This document shows, piece by piece, positions 1 through 8,203 of a stretch of DNA of 54,042 bases (position 1 is its first letter; each line of letters opens with the position of its first letter). This DNA comes from Candidatus Sulfopaludibacter sp. SbA3 (GTDB lineage: Bacteria > Pseudomonadota > Alphaproteobacteria > Caulobacterales > Hyphomonadaceae). A program made the position numbers and the translations under genes. The notes below the pieces were generated by a model. The model was given only the letters and a program-made list of their open reading frames with translations. It made no database searches and had not been told where the DNA came from. The stretch lies in the NCBI GenBank assembly GCA_945913285.1, contig CAMEDD010000019.1, positions 1 to 54,042 of the forward strand, written 5' to 3'.

Positions 1-559
1 ACCGGTCGCGCGCATCGGCGTCGAGGGCGGAGGTCGGCTCATCCGCAATGATGAGCTTTGGCGCGCCGATGAGGGCGCGGGCGGCGGCGACGCGTTGCTG
101 CTGGCCGACCGAGAGATCCGAGACGCGGCGCTGCAGCAGCTGTTCATCCTCGAGGCCAAGGCGGGCCAACAGGCGGCGCGCTTCGCTAGCCGCATCCTTG
201 CCGGCAGCCTTGCGGCGCGCGGGCGAGAAGCGCAGCGGCAGGAGGACATTGCCCGTGACCGAGAGGTAAGGCACCAGGTTGAACATCTGGAAGATAACGC
301 CGACATGATCCGCGCGCAGACGATCACGGCGCGAGGGCGAGAGCGCGCTCATGTCCTCGCCGAGGACGCGGATGCGGCCCGCCTGCGGGGCGAGCACGCC
401 GGCGATCAGGCCGAGCAGCGTCGATTTACCGGAGCCGGACGGCCCGCGCAGGAAGACGCGTTCGCCTGCCTCGACGCCGAAGGCGGGTATGTCCAGCACC
501 TGGGGGCCATGCTTCCAGGAAAAGGTGAGGCCTTCGATTTCGATGACGGGACCGCTCAT
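1..559 (-). CDS. ABC transporter ATP-binding protein, LolD/MacB-like (3' end outside window)
   Basis: Nucleotide-binding subunit of an ABC transporter or efflux-type complex, cut by the left window edge so that its C-terminus is missing. The minus-strand translation from ATG at 559 begins MSGPVIEIEG. Walker A GPSGSGKST lies at about residues 39-47, a Q-loop at IFQMFN, the signature LSVGQQQRV (V replaces the usual G) and Walker B LIIADEP followed by TSALD. This pattern is typical of the LolD/MacB group that pairs with FtsX-type permeases. The gene starts 7 bases after the stop of the ZrgA-like lipoprotein gene, so the two are almost certainly one operon. In Vibrio, DUF2796 (ZrgA) proteins are encoded with such an ABC system under Zur control. 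A role in zinc uptake is therefore inferred, but a permease would have to lie beyond position 1. Confidence 0.9.
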   Translation of the reverse strand, partial: MSGPVIEIEGLTFSWKHGPQVLDIPAFGVEAGERVFLRGPSGSGKSTLLGLIAGVLAPQAGRIRVLGEDMSALSPSRRDRLRADHVGVIFQMFNLVPYLSVTGNVLLPLRFSPARRKAAGKDAASEARRLLARLGLEDEQLLQRRVSDLSVGQQQRVAAARALIGAPKLIIADEPTSALDADARDR

Positions 560-566
560 GCGCCGC

Positions 567-1154
567 TTACTTCAATGCAAGCTCAGGCGCAGACGGCGTC
601 AGGTCTCCGGCCTTCTGTTCGGCGTCGGTGATGTAGATCGCGCTGACTTTCTCGAACACCGGAAAGGCGGTGAAACCTGCAAAGCGCACGGTGCGCACCT
701 CGTCGGGCTTTGCGCAGGTCCAGACGAAGTGAACCACGGCGTCGGTATGCTCGCCGGAATCGTCCGTCATCGGGTGAGGCGCCCCGGCCTGGCAATCTCC
801 GCCGTCCACCTCAACAAGGCCGGACAATTCGGCGGTGACGACATCCGTGTACGCCGCATCGGTTTCGGGCAGGCCGAAATTGGCCATCGGCGAGATCAGC
901 TCGCCCATGAACTTGTTGCCCTCGCGCGTGATCGCAAGATCTGCAAGACCGTGGACGTGCGCTTCGCCGCCAGCGTGTTCGCCGCCGTGGTCATGGTCCT
1001 CGGCGGGAACTTCAGCGGCGGCGTCTCCGGCGTTCGCGGCCTGCGCCGCCGGTTCAGCGGGGGCGGGCAACGGTTCCGGTTTGGGGCCACCACAGGCCGC
1101 GATCAGGGAAGCGGCGGAGACGGCGAGGAACAGGCGGACAGCGGGAACGGTCAT
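567..1154 (-). CDS. ZrgA-like DUF2796 zinc-associated lipoprotein
   Basis: Predicted envelope lipoprotein of the DUF2796/ZrgA family, implicated in zinc acquisition. The chosen ATG at 1154 gives 195 residues beginning MTVPAVRLFL, with a signal peptide and lipobox LIAAC (Cys21). A CGGAG ribosome binding site lies 10-14 bases upstream; an in-frame start at 1220 would place 22 non-signal residues in front. After an Ala/Pro linker comes a His-rich segment (HDHGGEHAGGEAHVHG) suited to Zn binding, then the conserved FMGELISPMANFG-type core. Downstream in the same operon is an ABC ATPase, and a ZIP transporter is divergent. Zur regulation is inferred from the family and from an AT-rich operator-like sequence upstream. 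Confidence is high for the family and moderate for the metal. Confidence 0.82.
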   Translation of the reverse strand: MTVPAVRLFLAVSAASLIAACGGPKPEPLPAPAEPAAQAANAGDAAAEVPAEDHDHGGEHAGGEAHVHGLADLAITREGNKFMGELISPMANFGLPETDAAYTDVVTAELSGLVEVDGGDCQAGAPHPMTDDSGEHTDAVVHFVWTCAKPDEVRTVRFAGFTAFPVFEKVSAIYITDAEQKAGDLTPSAPELALK

Positions 1155-1220
1155 GGGCAGCTCCGGGAGGTCAGGGCGATCGCTCAGCATAAGCGGTAAG
1201 ATTCCGCTCGCCAAGCCCAT

Positions 1221-1243
1221 ATTGAAACATTATAACACTTCTC
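1221..1243. promoter_or_regulatory. Zur-box-like element between divergent zinc genes
   Basis: The 149-bp gap between the ZrgA-like and ZIP genes holds one AT-rich block, ATTGAAACATTATAACACTT followed by CTC. Its right half TATAACACTTC matches 10 of 11 positions of the enterobacterial Zur half-site TATAACATTTC, but the left half matches poorly (about 5 of 11). Its position between two zinc-related transcription units is what makes it credible. The identification is by eye. Confidence 0.35.
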
Positions 1244-1303
1244 GCAAGCGCCTTCCGGATGATCGGCAGGGGCGCCCGCCTTGCCAGCAGGACCATTCCG
1301 CCG

Positions 1304-2086
1304 ATGCCCTTTTCCTTACAGGCCTCCGTTTCGTTTGGCCTGCTTGCGGCGCTGGTGACCTCACTCGGCCTTCTCGCAGTGGCGCTGCGCAGCGAATGGT
1401 CGGCGCGCCAGTCGGGCCTGTTTGCCCTGTCGGCCGGCGGCATGCTGATTTCGATGAGCTTATTGCATATTCTTCCAGAAGCCCTCGCTTCCGGAACGCC
1501 AGCGCCGAGCTTCGTGCTCGGGGGTTTCTTCGCCGGCCTGCTGCTGAGCTTCGCGATGCGCACCTTCTTTCCTGAACGCGAAGGCCAGGCGCGGTCCGAG
1601 GCGTTCACGCCGCTGCTGGCCGTGGGCGTGCATTCCTTCTTTGACGGGGTGATCTATTCGGTCTCGTTCGCGGCGAGCTTCCAGTCCGGCGTCTATGCGT
1701 CGCTGGGGCTTATCCTGCACGAGTTTGCCGAAGGCATCATCGCTTTCGCGATCCTGTCCCGGCACGGGTTCAAGGTGCGCGAAGCGCTGGTCTGGGCGTT
1801 CATCGCGGCCGCCGCAACCACGCCGCTGGGCGCGCTGGTTTCAGGATTGTTCGTGTCCGGACTGGGCACCGATACGCTGGTGGCGCTGTATGCCGTGTCG
1901 GCAGGCCTGCTGGTCTATGTCGCGACCGGACCGATGCTGGCGCCGCTGAAAGAGGTTTCACCGATGCGGGCGATGGGATCGCTGGGCGCGGGCGTTCTGT
2001 TCGCGCTGGCGATCCTCGCTTTGCCGATCCACGAGCACGGCGTGCTCAATGCGCACGACCACGGCGCCGAGGCCGCGCAGCATTGA
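1304..2086 (+). CDS. ZIP family divalent metal (zinc) transporter
   Basis: Inner-membrane ZIP-family permease, importing Zn(II) or related divalent cations. The ATG at 1304 gives 260 residues beginning MPFSLQASV, preceded by AGCAGGA. An in-frame start at 1259 would add 15 arginine-rich residues with no obvious purpose. About eight hydrophobic segments are visible. The family metal-site motifs are present: HSFFDG in the fourth helix and HEFAEG in the fifth, spaced as in ZIP proteins. The C-terminus carries further histidines (HEHGVLNAHDHG). It is divergent from a DUF2796 lipoprotein and ABC ATPase, which supports a zinc role over iron or manganese. It ends 12 bases from the convergent phaZ gene; no terminator hairpin was seen there. 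Confidence 0.9.
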   Translation: MPFSLQASVSFGLLAALVTSLGLLAVALRSEWSARQSGLFALSAGGMLISMSLLHILPEALASGTPAPSFVLGGFFAGLLLSFAMRTFFPEREGQARSEAFTPLLAVGVHSFFDGVIYSVSFAASFQSGVYASLGLILHEFAEGIIAFAILSRHGFKVREALVWAFIAAAATTPLGALVSGLFVSGLGTDTLVALYAVSAGLLVYVATGPMLAPLKEVSPMRAMGSLGAGVLFALAILALPIHEHGVLNAHDHGAEAAQH

Positions 2087-2098
2087 GCTCAAACCCGC

Positions 2099-3385
2099 TC
2101 AGCGTTTTGCGGCAGCGGCCTCTTCGGCTTCACGGGAAGTGAACCGGCGCGTGAACTGGGTGACACGGGGCGCGATTTCGGTTTCGAACCGCGAGCCGTT
2201 GAACACCCCGTAATGGCCAACGCCGGGCTGGATATAGTCCGTGCGCATATCTTGTGGAATGTTCGCGCACAGGTCGTGCGCCGCCTGGGTCTGGCCGATG
2301 CCGGAGATATCGTCCTTCTCGCCCTCAACCGTCATCAGCGCGACGTTGCGGACGGCGGCGGGCTGCACGAGGCGCCTGCCGCGATAGTGGTAGATGCCGC
2401 GCGGCAGGTGGTGTTCCTGAAAGACGCGCAGGATGGTCTGCAGGTAGAACTCTTCCGTCAGGTCGAGCACCGAGAGGTATTCATCGTAGAACTCGCGGTG
2501 CTTGGCCGCATTGTCGCCGTCGCCGCCGACGAGGTGGTTGAAGAACTTCCACTGGGCATCGACATGGCGGCCCCAGTTCATGTTCATGAACGAGGAGAGC
2601 TGCACGAAGCCCGGATAAACGCGCCGCAGCATGCCCGGATAGGGGCCTGGCACGGTGTGGATCATGTTCTCCTCGAACCAGGAGAAAGGGCGCTCCTCGG
2701 CGAGCTTGTTCGGCACGGTGGGCGAGAGGCGTGCGTCGATCGGCGAGCCCATGAACGTCATCGACGCGGGCAGCGCTGCGTCTTCTTCTTCGGCCATCAT
2801 CGAGATGGCCGCGAGCACCGGCGGGCCCGGCTGGCAGACGGCGAGCACATGCGCGCCGCCGCCCAGATGCGTCAGCATCTTGCGGATATGGTCGATATAA
2901 TCGTCGAGATCGAACCGGCCGAGCCAGACCGGCGCCATGCGCGCATCTGACCAGTCGGTGATGTAGACATCATGCGTTTCGAGGAAGCCTTCGACCGTGC
3001 CGCGCAGCAGCGTCGCGTAATGACCCGAAAGCGGCGCGACGATCAGCATGCGGGGGAGCGGCGCCGCGCCGGGGCGGCGGCAGGAGGCGAGGATGTCTGC
3101 ATCCTTCTTGAAATGGACGAGACCGCACCAGGGCGAGCGCCAGGCGACCGTCGGCGTGACGGGAACGGTGACGCTGTTGATGCGCACCGAACCGATGCGC
3201 CATTCCGGCTTGCCATAATAGCGCGTCGCGCTTTCGAACACGTCGGCCATCGCGGCCAGCGACTTGCCATAACTGGTCTTGCCCACCGGATTGAGCGGAG
3301 ACGCCAGCGCGGCGCGCCCGGCTTTCGCGGCGAGCCGCATCGGCGCCATCGCCACCCGGTTCATTTCGACAAGGGAATAGAGCAT
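2099..3385 (-). CDS. phaZ: Intracellular polyhydroxyalkanoate depolymerase
   Basis: Hydrolyses stored poly(3-hydroxybutyrate) granules in the cytoplasm, releasing hydroxybutyrate. The protein has 428 residues. Its start MLYSLVEMNRVAM resembles the family N-terminus (MLYxLxE). The nucleophile motif is VCQPG with cysteine in place of the serine of extracellular enzymes, as in PhaZ1 of Cupriavidus. A likely acid residue lies in EGEKDD and the histidine in VGHYGVF near the C-terminus, completing a Cys-Asp-His triad. The length matches the family (about 400-430). No PHA synthase is present in the window. About 18-32 bases upstream of the ATG lies a TGC-rich sequence resembling a PhaR operator, which would tie expression to granule status. 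Confidence 0.93.
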   Translation of the reverse strand: MLYSLVEMNRVAMAPMRLAAKAGRAALASPLNPVGKTSYGKSLAAMADVFESATRYYGKPEWRIGSVRINSVTVPVTPTVAWRSPWCGLVHFKKDADILASCRRPGAAPLPRMLIVAPLSGHYATLLRGTVEGFLETHDVYITDWSDARMAPVWLGRFDLDDYIDHIRKMLTHLGGGAHVLAVCQPGPPVLAAISMMAEEEDAALPASMTFMGSPIDARLSPTVPNKLAEERPFSWFEENMIHTVPGPYPGMLRRVYPGFVQLSSFMNMNWGRHVDAQWKFFNHLVGGDGDNAAKHREFYDEYLSVLDLTEEFYLQTILRVFQEHHLPRGIYHYRGRRLVQPAAVRNVALMTVEGEKDDISGIGQTQAAHDLCANIPQDMRTDYIQPGVGHYGVFNGSRFETEIAPRVTQFTRRFTSREAEEAAAAKR

Positions 3386-3402
3386 CGCCTTACAAGCCCT
3401 TC

Positions 3403-3417
3403 ATGCTGCACTGCAAC
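3403..3417. promoter_or_regulatory. PhaR-like operator upstream of phaZ
   Basis: The sequence ATGCTGCACTGCAAC lies 18-32 bases upstream of the phaZ ATG. It resembles TGC-rich PhaR binding sites (CTGC-N3/4-GCAG and relatives) described for alphaproteobacterial PHA genes. A second, more symmetrical copy of the motif occurs at 22972-22994. Found by eye. Confidence 0.4.
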
Positions 3418-3496
3418 GTAAACACGGCGAGTGCGTTCCGGCAATGCCACTCGCCAGCCGGGCGCTTTGTTTGAGGGTTAATCCAATGTGTTGATG

Positions 3497-3515
3497 AAGC
3501 CATAAATTTTGGCTT
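3497..3515. repeat. Short inverted repeat with AT-rich centre
   Basis: AAGCCA and TGGCTT form a perfect 6-bp stem around a 7-base TAAATTT centre, in the gap between phaZ and the next plus-strand gene, about 70 bases before the latter's start. It could be an operator or a weak hairpin; there is no T-run that would make it a terminator. Confidence 0.3.
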
Positions 3516-3586
3516 TGGAACTCATCGCCCAGACAGGCCTTGCTGCTAAAACCTTTAGATCTTGCACCCATGAGGAGGAAATCGAG

Positions 3587-3970
3587 ATGTTCCTGGACTG
3601 TCGACCGAACCCTCATGATGGCGGCCGGATGACGAGGGCGCTGGTCTACGAAAAGACACCGGGCACCCATTTCGCGATCGATGCCGAGGCGCTCCACCGC
3701 GAGCCGGAACTGCTCAAACCCTTCGGGCGCTGGCTGCACGTCCGGATGCGGGTGCTGGATACCGCCGCCTACATGATCTGCCTTTTGGGCGTGCTGGCGG
3801 TTCAGGCCGTGCACTGGTGGACGGCGGCGGCCGGTCTCGTCATCTGCGTGTTGATGCTGGCGGCGAACCGCAAGACGGCAGGCCTGCTCGCCCGGTCCGC
3901 GGCCAACGGTTCGACCGAAGCCTTCCGGCGCCTGCATGAGATGGGTTGTCTCTGGCTGGTGAAGTCCTAG
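3587..3970 (+). CDS. Hypothetical two-helix membrane protein
   Basis: A 127-residue protein of unknown function. The start at ATG 3587 is fixed by a strong GAGGAGG site about 8 bases upstream; an in-frame ATG/other start at 3509 lacks one. The N-terminal ~70 residues are soluble and mixed in charge. Two hydrophobic stretches follow (AAYMICLLGVLAVQAV and AAAGLVICVLMLAA), with a short basic C-terminus. No recognised domain was seen. Its TAG stop overlaps the TAG stop of the convergent membrane-protein gene in the palindrome CTAG at 3967-3970. It may be a small inner-membrane protein; nothing in the context specifies a role. Confidence 0.65.
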   Translation: MFLDCRPNPHDGGRMTRALVYEKTPGTHFAIDAEALHREPELLKPFGRWLHVRMRVLDTAAYMICLLGVLAVQAVHWWTAAAGLVICVLMLAANRKTAGLLARSAANGSTEAFRRLHEMGCLWLVKS

Positions 3971-4389
3971 AGGCCGATCAGGCCAAGCATGCCCGCAGCG
4001 AGGGCGGCGACCGTGAACATCAGGAACAGGCTGACCGAGGCGCCGCGCTGCTCCTTGCGCTTGGTGCGCACGCCCGGGGCGTTCTTGCCCTCTTTGGGGG
4101 CCAGCATCATGCGCGTGGCATAGAAGCCGAAGGCCGAGACAAGCGCCACAATACCCGCGATCAGGCTGCTGCCGCCGATCAACAGGCCGCCGGCCACGAC
4201 CATCATGAATCCGGCTTGCGGGCTGGTGCGGTGGATGAGTTCGCGCACGTGATTGTCGGCCCGCGCGCCGGTCAGTTTGTCGAAACTGCAGTTCGGCGAC
4301 ACGATGGCCGCAACCCAGGACGCGCCGAGGACGAGGCCGGTGGCCATCAGGCCCAGATTGTTGAGCAGAGATACAAGACTTTCCGGCAT
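3967..4389 (-). CDS. Hypothetical four-helix membrane protein
   Basis: A 140-residue protein with four hydrophobic segments: NLGLMATGLVLGASWVAAI near the N-terminus, two in the middle, and LFLMFTVAALAAGMLGLIGL at the end. It superficially resembles small DUF1772/DUF4149-type membrane proteins, with a conserved-looking N-terminal helix followed by a polar loop, but the family cannot be settled by eye. A basic loop (TKRKEQRG) precedes the last helix, suggesting a cytoplasmic side. The stop overlaps the convergent neighbour's stop by 4 bases. Upstream on the same strand are the remains of a MarR-type regulator, which may once have controlled it. Confidence 0.6.
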   Translation of the reverse strand: MPESLVSLLNNLGLMATGLVLGASWVAAIVSPNCSFDKLTGARADNHVRELIHRTSPQAGFMMVVAGGLLIGGSSLIAGIVALVSAFGFYATRMMLAPKEGKNAPGVRTKRKEQRGASVSLFLMFTVAALAAGMLGLIGL

Positions 4390-4469
4390 GCCTGACTATC
4401 GGGGGATTCGCGCCGGGACGGAAAGAGCCTAAAACACCGGGGCGGGTTCAGAAGCGGGTGGCGGGGCTG

Positions 4470-4685
4470 AGCACGGCTCAGTGGCCGGAGCAACCGGGAC
4501 ACAGTGGAGGGATCCATGATGTTGAGGCTGGCGAGTTCCATCAGCGCCTGGCCGGGCGATCAGCGGATCTGCGAGAGCAGGCTGAACTGGGCGATCGTCA
4601 GACCGGGGGGCGCGGGCGCCGCATCGCGGAGCCGGCGGACCCTCCGGGTCACCTGGGACAGGGCGCGGCAGGTACAGACGATCAT
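4470..4685 (-). pseudogene. Broken MarR-family regulator
   Basis: Reading the minus strand from ATG 4685 gives MIVCTCRALSQVTRRVRRLR, continuing to GLTIAQFSLLSQIR, the usual MarR start. An in-frame TGA follows after 41 residues. The same frame then continues SPGQALMELASLNIMDPSTVSR and LLRPLSRA, which is the recognition-helix region of the same family. The TGA could derive from CGA (Arg) by one C-to-T change. After LSRA the frame loses resemblance to MarR (proline- and arginine-rich), and the wing and dimerisation helix are missing. The gene therefore looks disabled by both a nonsense codon and loss of its 3' half. A short M-initiated fragment from 4541 remains open to 4347 but is unlikely to work. 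Confidence 0.6.
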
Positions 4686-4734
4686 TGAAACCAGTCCCCG
4701 AAACCTGAGCGTTCAGGCGAGGCGTATTGGATGT

Positions 4735-4744
4735 ACTTGCAAGT
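4735..4744. promoter_or_regulatory. Perfect palindrome ACTTGCAAGT, MarR/HxlR-like operator
   Basis: A perfect 10-bp palindrome about 50 bases upstream of the broken MarR gene's ATG and about 110 bases upstream of the divergent CHAD gene. Regulators of this type often bind such TACTTGCAAGTA-like sites. It is probably the autoregulatory operator left by the decayed regulator. The remainder of 4390-4852 holds no convincing gene. Confidence 0.4.
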
Positions 4745-4852
4745 CGTCAGCTCCAACCGGCCTCCATGAATGTGTAGTCGCCGGGCGCGCGAGTGTGTTG
4801 GCAGCGGGCAAACCTCTATGCAATCTCACGCGGCAGGAGGCGCAGCCGCAGA

Positions 4853-5722
4853 ATGTCCTACAGGTTCAAGGCCAGTGACACGTCCATGACGGACGGTTTG
4901 CGCCGGATCGCGGCGGAAGAATTCGCGCTGATCGCAGCGGCGCGCACCGACCGCGCTCTGGCGCCGGAGCGCAAGGTCCACGAGGCCCGCAAAGGCACGA
5001 AACGGCTGCGTGCGCTCGTGCGCCTTGCCGCGCCGGCGTTTCCGCAGGCGCGCCAGGAGATTGCCGCTTTGCGCGAGGCGGCGGGTCTGCTGTCTGCGCT
5101 GCGCGACCAGGGCGCGCTCGTCGAAGCGCTGGACACGCTGACGCTGCCCGGGGGTCCGGCCCCAGGACTTCGCGCCGCGTTGAACACGGATCGTGCCGTC
5201 AGCCGAGCTGAGATCAAACGCCTGTTGTCAGAGTTCAACACAAGGATCGATGCCATCGAAACGCGGGCGCTCAGCTGGAGCCTGACCGAGGATGGCTGGG
5301 GGGCACTCTCACCTGGCCTGGAGCGCAGCTACCGGCGCCTTGTGCGCGCGCAGGCCTCTGCGCGGCAGACGAAATCCGAGGACGACGTGCATGACTGGCG
5401 CAAGCGCGCAAAGGATCACTGGTATCACACGCTGCTTCTGCGCGGGGCCTTTCCGCCCGTGATGGACGGCTACGCCCGGGCGGCCGAACAGGTCTGCAAT
5501 GATCTCGGTGACTGGCGCGATCTTGGCCTTCTGGAACTGGCAGCCGCGAAGGTGCCGGCCCATCTGCTGGCGAAAGCCGATGCTGAGGCGGCGGGTGAGG
5601 TAATCACCCTGTCGCGCCGCCGCGCCTTGCGCCGCGCCCTGCGCACCGCGCGGCGCCTGACATCCGAGGCACCGCACGCCTATTCCGCGCGCCTCATGGC
5701 CTGGTGGAAACTTTCGCACTGA
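4853..5722 (+). CDS. CHAD domain protein
   Basis: A 289-residue alpha-helical CHAD protein. The domain is rich in conserved histidines and basic residues and is proposed to bind polyphosphate or other polyanions. The start is ATG 4853 (MSYRFKASD), 12 bases after a GCAGGAGG site; the in-frame start at 4793 would add a non-conserved arginine-rich stretch. The hallmark VHEARKGTKRLRALVRL lies near residues 40-56, and a second HDWRKRAKDHWYHTLLLR repeat lies in the middle, as expected for the two four-helix halves. There is no CYTH partner domain in this protein or its neighbours. A strong bidirectional terminator follows. Polyphosphate association is inferred from the family only. Confidence 0.85.
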   Translation: MSYRFKASDTSMTDGLRRIAAEEFALIAAARTDRALAPERKVHEARKGTKRLRALVRLAAPAFPQARQEIAALREAAGLLSALRDQGALVEALDTLTLPGGPAPGLRAALNTDRAVSRAEIKRLLSEFNTRIDAIETRALSWSLTEDGWGALSPGLERSYRRLVRAQASARQTKSEDDVHDWRKRAKDHWYHTLLLRGAFPPVMDGYARAAEQVCNDLGDWRDLGLLELAAAKVPAHLLAKADAEAAGEVITLSRRRALRRALRTARRLTSEAPHAYSARLMAWWKLSH

Positions 5723-5733
5723 AGCCTAAACAA

Positions 5734-5768
5734 ACAGGCCGCAGCGTTCTGCTGCGGCCTGTCTTTAT
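5734..5768. terminator. Bidirectional rho-independent terminator
   Basis: A perfect 12-bp stem ACAGGCCGCAGC / GCTGCGGCCTGT with a 5-base loop GTTCT. It is followed on the plus strand by CTTTAT and on the minus strand by TTGTTT. It sits between the convergent CHAD gene and the TonB receptor and can serve both. Confidence 0.88.
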
Positions 5769-5789
5769 CTGTGCACGGAAAGCCCCGTA

Positions 5790-8138
5790 TCAGAAAGCGT
5801 AGCGTGCGATCACCTGGAAGACCGGGCCAGCTTCTTCGGTTTCGAGTTCGTACTCGTCGAAGCTGCGATCGATCTGGTCCTCGATGGTCGTGAACTTGTT
5901 GAACACTTCGTCTTTCGAGCCGTTCAGCAGGTTCGAGCCGACGCCGCGGATCGTGAAGCGGTCGCCGAAGCGCTTTTCGAGGAAGATTTCAAGGTCAGCG
6001 CCGTAGGAGGTGGTGATCTCTTCGCCGATGACACGGCCATAGGCGTCGCCCTGCTTGCGGTAGGTCGCACCGAAGGCTGCATCCAGCGACGTGACGTCGT
6101 GGATGAAGCCGAAGTTGTAGACGAACTCCGACTGGTCGTTGAAGCGGCGCGAGCCGAAGGCGTCGTCGATTTCGCTGTCGAGCAGCGAGACGTTGGCGAA
6201 CACGCCGGTGTCCGGCAGGCCGAACGAGGTCAGCGGCGTCGAGAGATCAAACTCGATCCCGTACACCTTGCCGTCGCCGGTGTTTTGCGGCTGGAGCACG
6301 AACGTGCCCGTGCCTTCCGAACCGACAACGCCGGTATTGGCGACTTCGATCAGGTCGGTGATGTCGCGGTAGAACACGTTGACGCCGAACACGCCCTGTT
6401 TGCCGAGGCGGCGCTCATAACCGACGTCGAGACCCCAGGCGCTTTCCGGCTCAAGATCCGGATTGCCGAGAAGGTCGTTGTCGCCCAGCTCGGCTTCGAG
6501 CAAGGCCGGAGAGATGAAGTCGAAGTTCGGGCGGCGAACGGTGCGCGCGACCGAAGCGGTGATGCGGTCAGCTTCGGTCAGGTCATACTTGAGGTGCGCC
6601 GACGGCAGGAAGAAGGCGAAGTCGTTCGACGTCACACGGTCAGCCGCAGCAACCGTCTGGTCGGTGACGGTAACGTCGGTGGTTTCGTAACGGATGCCGG
6701 CTTCCCAGGCGACGGCGCCGCTCTCACCGTTGAGTACGGCGAAGCCATCAAGGCGTTCTTCTTCAATCGTGCTGACGCCGCCAGGCACCGGGGTAAGATT
6801 CGTCCACGGAATACGCGAGACTTCCGGATTGTTGGTGAACTGATCCCAGGCGTTGCGCTGCGCGACAGTGGTGTTGAACCGGTTGCGCTGCGCCAGGATA
6901 TTCGTGTCCCGGTCCTTGCTCTGATAGAACAGGCCAACTTCGAACTCGGTCGAGCTTTCCGATTCGAACTCGTGGACGATCTCGCCGAACAGTTCTTCGT
7001 CGATGATGGCGCTGGTCGTCAGGTCTCCGGTATAACGCGGCGTGGAGCGGTCGAAATCGATTTCGTCTTCGGTCTCGTAACTGGCTTCATCGAAGCTGGC
7101 AAAGCCGAGCTTCACTTCGGTTTCGCCGAGTGACCATTCCTGCTCGGCAACCGCGCGGAGCGAATAGTTCTCCTGGTCGATCTCGTTGACGTTCGCATTA
7201 TCCGTCAGCAGGTTGCCGGCCACCGCACGCCGGACGGGACCTGTGATGGCCGTCGGATCGTTATACTCGTACGAGCGCTCGTCTTCGGTGCGGTCGGTCT
7301 TCACGTAGAAGCCCGACAGGCTGAAATCGAGGCCTTCGTCCGACTCGATCGTATAGTCGGCGTTGAACGAATAGTCGGTGCCGTCGCGCGTGTCGGTCTG
7401 GTCTTCGCGGTTGTCGAAATCGTCAACCCGGTAGGTCGGGTTGTTTTCCGGGCTGTCGCCGAAGCGAAGCGATTTCTTGATCTTCGGGTTGTAGCGGCCC
7501 TGCAGGTTTGCACCGAGCAGGATGCGGCCTGGACCAAGCTCACCGCCATAGACGCCGCTGAGCGATTCCTTGAACTCGCCGTCATCGAAGCGCAGGGCGC
7601 CGACGCGGATGTAACCACCGTCCAGCTCGTAGCCGTCGCGCAGAACGATGTTCAGCGTGCCTGCGACGGCGTCGCCTGAACGGCGGGCCGAGGATGAGCG
7701 CACGATTTCGACGCGGTCGATCAGTTCGGCCGGGATGCGGTCGAGGAAGAACGAACGGTCAGAGTTGCTGCCGGGGACTTTCTCGCCGTTGATTAGGATC
7801 TGCGTGTAGCCGGGATCAAGGCCGCGCAGGCGGGCGCCGTCGCTTTCGATCACGTCCGACAGAAAGGTGACCGAAGGCACGCGCTTCAGGGCGTCACCGG
7901 CGGTGAGCGGCTCAAAGCGCTGGAAGTAATCCTGGCCGTATTCGAGCGTCGGCTCGGTCGCCTCGGTGCGGTTGCGGTACGTGATGCCGCCCTGGACCAC
8001 GACCGTTTCGGCGCGGCGGAGGGCTTCTTCATCTTCAGTGACCGGCGCAGGCGCCGTCTGGGCCGATGCGGCCATAGCCGCGCTGAGACAGAAAGTTACG
8101 AAGCTGGCGCTGCTGAGCAGCGAAAATCTGGTTTTCAT
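5790..8138 (-). CDS. TonB-dependent receptor, probable phytate/phosphate-ester uptake
   Basis: Outer-membrane TonB-dependent receptor of 782 residues. The signal peptide ends near AMAASAQ (about residue 26). A TonB-box-like stretch AETVVVQG lies at about 43-50, a plug domain at about 60-170 (LRGLDPGYTQILINGEKVPG, then VEIVRSSSARRSGDAVAGTLNIVLRDG), and a long beta-barrel follows that ends in the aromatic signature VFQVIARYAF. The gene is divergent from a beta-propeller phytase. TonB receptor/phytase pairs are known in aquatic bacteria, so the substrate is inferred to be phytate or a phosphorylated inositol. A Pho-box-like sequence lies about 65 bases upstream of the start. Confidence 0.9.
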   Translation of the reverse strand: MKTRFSLLSSASFVTFCLSAAMAASAQTAPAPVTEDEEALRRAETVVVQGGITYRNRTEATEPTLEYGQDYFQRFEPLTAGDALKRVPSVTFLSDVIESDGARLRGLDPGYTQILINGEKVPGSNSDRSFFLDRIPAELIDRVEIVRSSSARRSGDAVAGTLNIVLRDGYELDGGYIRVGALRFDDGEFKESLSGVYGGELGPGRILLGANLQGRYNPKIKKSLRFGDSPENNPTYRVDDFDNREDQTDTRDGTDYSFNADYTIESDEGLDFSLSGFYVKTDRTEDERSYEYNDPTAITGPVRRAVAGNLLTDNANVNEIDQENYSLRAVAEQEWSLGETEVKLGFASFDEASYETEDEIDFDRSTPRYTGDLTTSAIIDEELFGEIVHEFESESSTEFEVGLFYQSKDRDTNILAQRNRFNTTVAQRNAWDQFTNNPEVSRIPWTNLTPVPGGVSTIEEERLDGFAVLNGESGAVAWEAGIRYETTDVTVTDQTVAAADRVTSNDFAFFLPSAHLKYDLTEADRITASVARTVRRPNFDFISPALLEAELGDNDLLGNPDLEPESAWGLDVGYERRLGKQGVFGVNVFYRDITDLIEVANTGVVGSEGTGTFVLQPQNTGDGKVYGIEFDLSTPLTSFGLPDTGVFANVSLLDSEIDDAFGSRRFNDQSEFVYNFGFIHDVTSLDAAFGATYRKQGDAYGRVIGEEITTSYGADLEIFLEKRFGDRFTIRGVGSNLLNGSKDEVFNKFTTIEDQIDRSFDEYELETEEAGPVFQVIARYAF

Positions 8139-8203
8139 GGATCACCCCGGGTTGTAATGTACTGGCGGCTATCACCCGTTTTTCGCAATCGAGTGACGGA
8201 TCA

